DNA of 10,066 nt from Bacteroidota bacterium (GTDB lineage Bacteria > Bacteroidota > Ignavibacteria > Kapaibacteriales > UBA2268): the NCBI GenBank assembly GCA_022708005.1, contig JAKIZN010000037.1:1-10066 (forward strand), given 5' to 3'. Shown in pieces: positions 1 to 4,780 of the stretch. The notes under the pieces are model-generated. The model worked only from the letters and a program-made list of their open reading frames with translations. It had not been told where the DNA came from and searched no databases. The first letter of the stretch is position 1, and each line of letters begins with the position of its first letter. Made by a program: the position numbers and the translations under genes.

Positions 1-1
1 G

Positions 2-151
2 TTGATACAAGGAGAAATAGAGTCGCCGTATATAAAATATTGCATTAATAAGGAAAATTGGGAAAAAGCCAGAACTATGATGGCGGGCTTTCTATTATCG
101 GAAATAAAAAATAAAGATAACTCAAAATGTGAAACAAAGCAACAGCCGTAG
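2..151 (+). CDS. C-terminal fragment of a probable ArsR-family transcriptional regulator
   Basis: This is an open frame entering from the left edge and ending in TAG at 149-151, giving the last 49 residues of a protein. The visible part reads L-I-Q-G-E, then K-Y-C-I-N-K-E-N-W-E-K-A, then a short hydrophobic helix and a charged tail. A pattern of 'G-x-I-x-G-E ... Y-C-I-N/D ... W' is typical of the wing and C-terminal helix of ArsR/SmtB winged-helix metalloregulators. Those proteins repress ars genes until arsenite or antimonite binds to cysteines. The DNA-binding helices lie outside the window, so the family call rests on this tail and on the neighbour: an arsenite methyltransferase starts 55 bases downstream on the same strand. 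A cysteine near the end (in K-C-E-T-K) may or may not take part in metal sensing. It could be another small winged-helix protein. Confidence 0.5.
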   Translation: MIQGEIESPYIKYCINKENWEKARTMMAGFLLSEIKNKDNSKCETKQQP

Positions 152-206
152 GGCGTTGATGTTGTGATTTAAATTGTATGTTTAAAATATATAAGAATTA
201 AGTGCG

Positions 207-1040
207 ATGGAAAGCAACGAACAAATAAAAGAAGTGATAAAGCAAAAATATAGTGAAATTGCTTTGCAAGATAAACAAATAAATGCAAGGTCTTGCTGCG
301 GCAGCGGCTGCAGCAGCAACGAAGTGTATAATATTATGAGCGATGAATACGAGCTTTTGGCGGGCTATAATCCCGATGCCGATTTGAAATTAGGCTGCGG
401 ACTGCCGACTGAATTTGCTAATATAAAAAAGGGCGATACAGTGGTGGACTTGGGTAGCGGAGCGGGAAATGATTGCTTCGTTGCAAGGCACGAGGTTGGC
501 GAAACAGGGAAAATTATTGGCATAGATTTTACCGAAGCAATGATAGAAAAAGCAAGAAACAACGCTGAAAAGCTGAAATTCAACAATGTAGAGTTTAGGC
601 TAGGCGATATTGAAAAAATACCAGTTGCAGCCAATGTTGCCGACGTCGTAGTGAGCAACTGCGTAATGAACTTAGTCCCAGACAAGCCGAAAGCATTTAG
701 CGAAGTTTATCGAATTCTGAAAGTGGGTGGGCATTTTAGCATTTCGGACATTGTGCTTACAGGCGATTTACCAGAAAAAATCAAAAGTGCTGCGGAAATG
801 TATGCGGGCTGCGTGGCAAGCGCTATCCAGAAAACTGATTATCTGCAAATCATTAGAATCGCGGGATTTAAAAATGTTGTAGTGCAAAGAGAAAAGCCTA
901 TTATAGTGCCAGACGATATTTTAAAGAATTACTTAACTGATGAAGAAATAATAGCTTACAAAGCAAAAGAAAATATCATATATAGCATAACCGTCTATGG
1001 CGAAAAGCAAATAAATTGCTGCGGGACAAATTGCTGCTAG
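207..1040 (+). CDS. arsM: Arsenite S-adenosylmethionine methyltransferase ArsM
   Basis: The product (277 residues) is a cytoplasmic class I SAM-dependent methyltransferase. It would convert arsenite, bound as a thiol adduct, to methylated arsenicals for detoxification. The SAM-binding motif I is V-V-D-L-G-S-G-A-G-N-D at residues 79-89, followed by an acidic strand end at G-I-D (105-107). The three cysteines expected to hold As(III) in ArsM/AS3MT enzymes are present: C64 in L-G-C-G-L-P, C152 in S-N-C-V-M-N-L and C202 in A-G-C-V-A-S. Extra cysteine clusters lie at the N-terminus (C30, C31, C35 in S-C-C-G-S-G-C) and at the very end (C271, C272, C276, C277 in C-C-G-T-N-C-C). Length and layout match the bacterial family. 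The ATG at 207 has no clear Shine-Dalgarno, as is common in Bacteroidota-like genomes. It follows a probable ArsR regulator by 55 bases and is likely co-transcribed with it. Confidence 0.93.
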   Translation: MESNEQIKEVIKQKYSEIALQDKQINARSCCGSGCSSNEVYNIMSDEYELLAGYNPDADLKLGCGLPTEFANIKKGDTVVDLGSGAGNDCFVARHEVGETGKIIGIDFTEAMIEKARNNAEKLKFNNVEFRLGDIEKIPVAANVADVVVSNCVMNLVPDKPKAFSEVYRILKVGGHFSISDIVLTGDLPEKIKSAAEMYAGCVASAIQKTDYLQIIRIAGFKNVVVQREKPIIVPDDILKNYLTDEEIIAYKAKENIIYSITVYGEKQINCCGTNCC

Positions 1041-1108
1041 CTCAAGCTGTCCTATGATGTAGAATGAAAATGCGGCGCCGTAGCGTCGCTGCTAAATATG
1101 GCTATATA

Positions 1109-2338
1109 ATGAAAAAGATTATATTTGCGTTGCTATTTACGCTGAGTTCGCTGAATTTATCGAGCCAATTATGCGAAGACTATATGATTTGGGACGGAAG
1201 CGAAACAGTTTCTGATTTTGGCATCGACACAACTGGCAATTGGTGGGCAATTACTAACCCATTTAGCAATTATAAGCGACTGATTGTTAGCGGCGACGAA
1301 ACTGAAGAATATAACCAGATATCCAAACCAATTTTTTCGCAAGATGGGAATCGATGGGCTGCCTTTGCTGAATACAATGGCTCATGGTATGTTATAACAA
1401 ATGATGACCTTATTGAGCTGAAAGCTACTGATGTAGGCAGTCTTGGGTTTACAAATAACTCAAAATATTTAGTCTATTCGTATAAATCTTCGGAAATTGA
1501 ATACATTGTATTGCCCGAACAAACTATTCAAGTGCTTGGCAAAGCTGGCACTTTCTATGTCAATGACGATGCAAATATGTTTGCCTTTGCGGGCATGCGC
1601 GGCTCGAAATATGTTATCAATATCAATGGCATAGAAACAACTACATTCGACGAAGTGCTGCCTATCGGCTTTTGGCATGATAATACGTTTATATATGCTG
1701 CTAAAAATGGAATGAATTGGCAAATATATAGGAATAATCGCCCTATTAGCGAAAACTACGCTCTGATTAAAGAAACGGCGATAAATAGGTTCGGCACTGT
1801 CGCAGCAGCAATAATAGAAACTTTTGCGGGCTATCAAACTGCAATTGTAATTTCTGATGATTATTACGAACCAATTATTGGCAGAAATTATGATTTGGCG
1901 GCATATTTGACGTTGCACCCAGATTTGCCACTTGTAGCGTATTTTGCTAAATCTGGATTGGGCAATTTTATTGTGCAAAACACAGCAGAATATTCGACAT
2001 ATATAAATACTGGTGTGCCACAATATTCAAGCGATGGCGAAGATTTGCTTTTTGCTGCCTGCGACTTCGATTGCTTTGTGGCTGTCAATGGCAAACGCTA
2101 TACGCTGAAAACTTCGATTACGCCACAAAATCAGTTAGCGATCAAATCTGGGAGCAATACTATTGCTTATTCTACAAGTTCTAATATGAACGTGCTTTTT
2201 CTCGAAACAAATAAAATGCACGCGGGCATGATGGTCGATAAAATTTTGCCACCAATTTTTAACCGTCGAACAAATCGATATGAAACAGTTGGCGCTATCA
2301 ACAATCGGCTTTATTTATTAACTTGTAGAACAAATTAA
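1109..2338 (+). CDS. Secreted beta-propeller-like repeat protein of unknown function
   Basis: I do not recognise a named family. The ATG at 1109 is preferred over the in-frame ATG at 1064 because it opens directly with a signal peptide (K-K-I-I-F-A-L-L-F-T-L then a small-residue region, cleavage near S-S-Q). The 15 residues before it are arginine-rich and look like read-through. There is no convincing lipobox, so the product (409 residues) is probably periplasmic or exported. The mature part carries about ten copies of a unit of about 35-45 residues. Each has a turn such as S-Q-D-G-N, H-P-D or S-S-D-G, a strand ending in W-A-A-F-A or L-V-A-Y-F, and another strand like W-Y-V-I-T-N-D or K-Y-V-I-N-I-N. 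This resembles PD40/TolB-type propeller strands. It lies 68 bases after arsM and 75 bases before thrS, and context gives no function. A role in binding or scaffolding is a guess. Confidence 0.7.
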   Translation: MKKIIFALLFTLSSLNLSSQLCEDYMIWDGSETVSDFGIDTTGNWWAITNPFSNYKRLIVSGDETEEYNQISKPIFSQDGNRWAAFAEYNGSWYVITNDDLIELKATDVGSLGFTNNSKYLVYSYKSSEIEYIVLPEQTIQVLGKAGTFYVNDDANMFAFAGMRGSKYVININGIETTTFDEVLPIGFWHDNTFIYAAKNGMNWQIYRNNRPISENYALIKETAINRFGTVAAAIIETFAGYQTAIVISDDYYEPIIGRNYDLAAYLTLHPDLPLVAYFAKSGLGNFIVQNTAEYSTYINTGVPQYSSDGEDLLFAACDFDCFVAVNGKRYTLKTSITPQNQLAIKSGSNTIAYSTSSNMNVLFLETNKMHAGMMVDKILPPIFNRRTNRYETVGAINNRLYLLTCRTN

Positions 2339-2413
2339 ACTTACATTTCATTTGCTCATTTTTTTTGTTTATTTTTGTTTCTTTGCAAAATACTAATTTC
2401 GGATAATATTTAT

Positions 2414-3286
2414 ATGAAAATTACATTTCCTGATGGCAATTCAAGAGAATACGCCGACGGCACGACAGGTATGGAAATCGCTAAATCGATTTCTGAAGGT
2501 CTGGCGCGGGTGGCTCTTGGAATAGAGGTCAATGGCAAGACTTACGATTTATCGAGAAAAATCAATGAAGATGCTACTGTAAAAATTTTCACTTTTGATA
2601 GCGACGAAGGCAAGGAAATTTTTTGGCATAGCTCGGCTCATTTAATGGCTGAAGCAGTTGCCGCTATATATCCGGGCGCTAAGTTCGGGGTCGGTCCTGC
2701 TATTGAAAATGGCTTTTATTATGATATCGACATCCCCGGCGAAGCGAGAATTGCCTCTGAGGATATTCCTAAAATAGAGCAGAAGATGGCTGAACTCGCA
2801 AAGGCTGCGCAGGAGTATCAAAGAATAGAAATTTCTTGGGATGACGCTATCGAACATTGGAAAAAAGTGGGCGATGAGTATAAAATTGAGTTGCTCGAAG
2901 GCTTGAAAGATGAAGAAATAACTTTTTATAAGCAAGGTGATTTCATTGACTTATGCCGAGGCACGCATATACCGAATACTTCGTTAATCAAGGCAATAAA
3001 GCTTTATAACATTGCGGGTGCTTATTGGAAAGGCGATTCCGAAAGAAATATGATGACCCGCATATACGGCATCACATTCCCCAAAAAAGCTCAACTCGAT
3101 GAATGGATTAAAATGCGAGAAGAAGCCGAAAGGCGAGACCATAAAAAGCTTGGCAAAGAGCTTGAGCTATTTATGATAACTCCAGCCATTGGCTGCCAGT
3201 TTGGTTGCCTAAGGGTGCTTTTATCAGGCGAAAGCTCGAAAGCTTTATCAAAGAAGAGCTTCTTCGCCGCGGATATGTTGAAGTAA
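2414..3286 (+). CDS. thrS: Threonyl-tRNA synthetase, N-terminal part, frameshifted at about 3191
   Basis: This is the first half of ThrRS, the enzyme that charges tRNA-Thr. The ATG at 2414 is chosen over the TTG at 2375 because M-K-I-T-F-P-D-G-N is the usual start of the family. Visible in order are the TGS domain (residues 1-62), then the editing domain with its H-S-S-A-H motif (H72, H76) and the zinc/editing C-R-G-T-H (C181, H185), then the linker helix leading to E-L-F-M-I-T-P-A-I-G at residue 260. After that G the frame departs from the family. The last 30 residues (C-Q-F-G-C-L-R and onward to a TAA at 3284-3286) match nothing expected, while the proper continuation L-P-V-W-L-P-K-G lies in the +2 frame from 3193. 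Without the catalytic domain this product could not aminoacylate. The change is either a real mutation or a sequence or assembly error. Confidence 0.85.
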   Translation: MKITFPDGNSREYADGTTGMEIAKSISEGLARVALGIEVNGKTYDLSRKINEDATVKIFTFDSDEGKEIFWHSSAHLMAEAVAAIYPGAKFGVGPAIENGFYYDIDIPGEARIASEDIPKIEQKMAELAKAAQEYQRIEISWDDAIEHWKKVGDEYKIELLEGLKDEEITFYKQGDFIDLCRGTHIPNTSLIKAIKLYNIAGAYWKGDSERNMMTRIYGITFPKKAQLDEWIKMREEAERRDHKKLGKELELFMITPAIGCQFGCLRVLLSGESSKALSKKSFFAADMLK

Positions 3287-4344
3287 TTACTCCGCATATT
3301 GGGAATTTAGAGTTATATAAGACCTCGGGACATTACCCATATTATTCCGATTCTCAATATGCACCTATCAAAGTCGAGGACGAGGAATATTTGCTAAAGC
3401 CGATGAACTGCCCGCACCATCATCAAATTTATTCATCGAAGCCGCGCTCTTACCGTGATTTGCCTGTTAGGCTTGCCGAATTTGGCACAGTTTATAGATA
3501 TGAGCAATCGGGCGAGCTAAGCGGACTTTCCCGCGTTCGCGGGTTTACTCAAGATGATGCACATATTTATTGCACTCAAGATCAGCTAAAGAGCGAAATT
3601 ATCAATGCTATTGAGCTTACTCAATTAGTTTTTACTACTTTCGATATGCAAGTTACAACTCGGCTGTCGTTCAGAGATGATAATGCCGAAAAGTATGCTG
3701 GCGACCCAGAAATGTGGGAAAAAGCTGAGCGCGAGCTAAAAGAAGTTGCAGATGAAATGGGATTAGAATATACCATTGGCTTGGGCGAAGCATCTTTTTA
3801 TGGTCCTAAAGTAGACTTTATCGTTCGTGATGCTATCGGCAGAAAGTGGCAGCTTGGGACGGTTCAAGTGGATTATGTGATGCCCGAAAGATTTGGGCTT
3901 GAGTATGCAGGTGCGGATAATTCCAAGCACCGCCCTGTTATCATACACCGCGCTCCGTTCGGCTCTATGGAAAGATTTATGTCGATACTTATCGAGCATT
4001 TTGCAGGTAATTTCCCATTTTGGCTATGCCCAACGCAAATCAGTATCCTGCCTATCGGGCAAAATCAATACGAATATGCAGAGCAAATCGAAACAAAACT
4101 CAAAGAACTCGGCTTCCGTCCGCAAACGGACAAACGCTCTGAAAAAATCAATAGAAAAATCGCCGAATCGGAACAGCAGAAAATACCTTTTGCACTTATT
4201 TTAGGGCAAAAAGAAATGGACAGCAATTCTGTATCAGTGCGAGTGCATGGCAAGGGCGATATTGGCGCTAAGTCGCTTGATGAAATGATTGAAATATTTG
4301 GCAAACTCGAAGTGCCGGGCTCAAAGCTCGAAGATGTGCTATAG
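3205..4344 (+). CDS. thrS: Threonyl-tRNA synthetase, catalytic and anticodon-binding part, downstream of frameshift
   Basis: This is the second half of ThrRS in a different frame. The frame is open from 3166 and family similarity begins at 3193 (L-P-V-W-L-P-K-G). The first start-like codon is a TTG at 3205, which is unlikely to be a true start. Numbering from it: C69 in K-P-M-N-C-P-H-H, H120 in Q-D-D-A-H-I-Y-C and H248 in I-I-H-R-A-P are the three zinc ligands that recognise threonine. Motif 2 spans about 97-118 (Y-R-Y-E-Q-S-G-E and R-G-F-T-Q-D-D). Motif 3 is G-S-M-E-R-F with R257. The class IIa anticodon-binding domain runs from about 275 to 372. Joined to the first part the total is about 642 residues plus two or three lost, normal for the family. 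All key residues survive, so the damage is either recent or an artefact. Confidence 0.88.
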   Translation: MPKGAFIRRKLESFIKEELLRRGYVEVITPHIGNLELYKTSGHYPYYSDSQYAPIKVEDEEYLLKPMNCPHHHQIYSSKPRSYRDLPVRLAEFGTVYRYEQSGELSGLSRVRGFTQDDAHIYCTQDQLKSEIINAIELTQLVFTTFDMQVTTRLSFRDDNAEKYAGDPEMWEKAERELKEVADEMGLEYTIGLGEASFYGPKVDFIVRDAIGRKWQLGTVQVDYVMPERFGLEYAGADNSKHRPVIIHRAPFGSMERFMSILIEHFAGNFPFWLCPTQISILPIGQNQYEYAEQIETKLKELGFRPQTDKRSEKINRKIAESEQQKIPFALILGQKEMDSNSVSVRVHGKGDIGAKSLDEMIEIFGKLEVPGSKLEDVL

Positions 4345-4403
4345 AGTATAATCTAGCGTGCAAGCCCAAATAATGCAATAGAAACTTTGACCTCAACCCC
4401 CAA

Positions 4404-4427
4404 CCCCTTCTCCAAGTGGAGAAGGGG
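4404..4427. terminator. GC-rich 10-bp hairpin after thrS, possible terminator or dispersed repeat
   Basis: Arms ccccttctcc (4404-4413) and ggagaagggg (4418-4427) are perfect complements around an AAGT loop, 60 bases after the thrS stop. It is the strongest simple hairpin in the gap on that side and could end thrS transcription. However, it is followed by agtaaaaatag on the + strand rather than a T-run. On the minus strand the following bases are ttgggggttg, so intrinsic termination in that direction is not supported either. The C-rich lead-in (ctcaacccccaa) makes it look like a dispersed repeat. The hairpin itself is certain; its role is not. Confidence 0.45.
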
Positions 4428-4428
4428 A

Positions 4429-4452
4429 GTAAAAATAGGTGTCTTACATCTT
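4429..4452 (+). repeat. 24-base direct repeat, copy 1, left flank of the 112-base inverted repeat
   Basis: The unit begins gtaaaaatag and continues to acatctt. It matches 4568-4591 at 21 of 24 positions, with differences at 4439, 4444 and 4449. It ends two bases before the left arm of the 18-bp inverted repeat, so the two copies bracket that element. In copy 2 the same bases form the left arm of a 15-bp hairpin, but copy 1 lacks the matching right arm. Confidence 0.75.
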
Positions 4453-4454
4453 TT

Positions 4455-4566
4455 GTCAGAATCAGGATTTTCTGGATTATATGATTACCGGGATAAGAAG
4501 GGAAGAAAATTGAATAGTTGAAAATAATCTTGTTAATCTTTTAATCTTGAAAATCCTGATTCTGAC
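4455..4566. repeat. Inverted-repeat element: perfect 18-bp arms with 76-base interior
   Basis: The left arm gtcagaatcaggattttc (4455-4472) and right arm gaaaatcctgattctgac (4549-4566) are exact reverse complements. Pairing can continue imperfectly inward: the bases after the left arm (tggattatatgatt) resemble the complement of aatcttttaatctt before the right arm, matching at about 9 of 14 positions. The whole 112 bases could therefore fold as one long stem, either as RNA or as single-stranded DNA. There is no coding frame of note inside. Phrases like 'aaaatcctgattctga' recur in Bacteroidota-type genomes, from memory and not searched. It could be a miniature mobile element, a REP-like repeat, or a bidirectional terminator between the convergent genes. 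Confidence 0.8.
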
Positions 4567-4567
4567 T

Positions 4568-4591
4568 GTAAAAATAGATGTCCTACACCTT
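4568..4591 (+). repeat. 24-base direct repeat, copy 2, right flank of the 112-base inverted repeat
   Basis: This copy (gtaaaaatag ... ctacacctt) begins one base after the right arm of the 18-bp inverted repeat and shares 21 of 24 bases with 4429-4452. It runs into the 15-bp hairpin at 4576-4608. Bracketing direct repeats could be target-site or recombination products, or two copies of a recurring unit. Confidence 0.75.
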
Positions 4592-4608
4592 CGAGGTGTA
4601 GGACATCT
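4576..4608. repeat. Perfect 15-bp hairpin with three-base loop
   Basis: Arms agatgtcctacacct (4576-4590) and aggtgtaggacatct (4594-4608) are exact complements around tcg. This is the strongest short hairpin in the gap, centred on the same CC-NNN-GG pattern as the three smaller palindromes to its right. There is no T-run on either side, so an intrinsic terminator role is unproven. Confidence 0.85.
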
Positions 4609-4625
4609 TAAATCCAAATAGCAAA

Positions 4626-4640
4626 GAACCCGAAGGGTTC
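4626..4640. repeat. Small palindrome gaaccc-gaa-gggttc
   Basis: A six-bp perfect stem with loop gaa. It is the left outer hairpin of the nested module, and its core cccgaaggg is the reverse complement of the core at 4732-4740. Confidence 0.8.
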
Positions 4641-4672
4641 AAATGTTTGTAGCAAAGAAGAAACAGCGAGTT

Positions 4673-4695
4673 ATACGACTCCGTAGGAGTCGTAT
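4673..4695. repeat. Central 10-bp palindrome of the nested module
   Basis: Arms atacgactcc (4673-4682) and ggagtcgtat (4686-4695) are exact complements around gta. It lies between the atgtttgtag and ctacaaacat arms and is the centre of the symmetric module. Sequences of the form 'cgactccgtaggagtcg' look familiar as dispersed palindromes in Bacteroidota-type genomes (memory, not searched). Confidence 0.85.
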
Positions 4696-4728
4696 TATAT
4701 ATATAATTTTATTTTTCTACAAACATCA

Positions 4729-4743
4729 AATCCCTTCGGGATT
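4729..4743. repeat. Small palindrome aatccc-ttc-gggatt
   Basis: A six-bp perfect stem with loop ttc. It is the right outer hairpin of the nested module and lies 37 bases beyond the stop of the minus-strand GAF/GGDEF gene. Confidence 0.8.
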
Positions 4744-4745
4744 AA

Positions 4746-4770
4746 ATCCAAATAATACATTATTTTGGAT
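4746..4770 (-). terminator. AT-rich hairpin just after the GAF/GGDEF gene, possible transcript end
   Basis: atccaaataat (4746-4756) pairs with attattttggat (4759-4770) with one bulged base and a very short loop. It begins 10 bases past the stop of the minus-strand gene, where a 3' stem would be expected. No T-run follows in the minus direction, so it is not a textbook intrinsic terminator. It overlaps the right copy of the 13-base direct repeat. Confidence 0.3.
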
Positions 4771-4780
4771 CAATTCCTAG

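Larger units (their letters stand above)
4608..4754. repeat. Nested multi-palindrome module flanked by 13-base direct repeats
   Basis: The direct repeat ttaaatccaaata sits at both ends (4608-4620 and 4742-4754). Between them lie, in order: palindrome gaaccc-gaa-gggttc (4626-4640), arm atgtttgtag (4643-4652), a 10-bp hairpin around gta (4673-4695), arm ctacaaacat (4717-4726, exact complement of the first arm), and palindrome aatccc-ttc-gggatt (4729-4743). The outer palindrome cores cccgaaggg and cccttcggg are complements of each other, so the module is roughly symmetric about the central hairpin. A 10-base direct repeat tagcaaagaa occurs at 4619 and 4650. I read this as a REP-like dispersed element of Bacteroidota-type genomes. 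It could also be a structured RNA, but no promoter is visible. Confidence 0.75.

Noticed and set aside
1064-1108. Earlier ATG for the propeller-like protein
   Set aside because: It would place a basic 15-residue stretch before a good signal peptide. The internal ATG gives a standard signal sequence.
1469-2023. 184-codon open frame on - inside the propeller-like gene
   Set aside because: The composition is incoherent, rich in Ile, Cys and Phe with no domain. The + frame has a signal peptide and regular repeats.
2375-2413. Upstream TTG start for ThrRS adding 13 residues
   Set aside because: The added residues (F-L-C-K-I-L-I-S) do not fit the TGS domain, and ATG 2414 begins exactly at the family's usual start.
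3166-3230. Programmed ribosomal frameshift in thrS
   Set aside because: There is no slippery heptamer at the junction and no downstream stem or pseudoknot is evident. Conserved residues are missing at the junction as well, which a simple slip would not restore.
4391-4754. CRISPR array in the repeat-rich gap
   Set aside because: The repeats differ in sequence and length, spacing is irregular, and no cas gene is nearby. They are palindromes of different families, not identical direct repeats.
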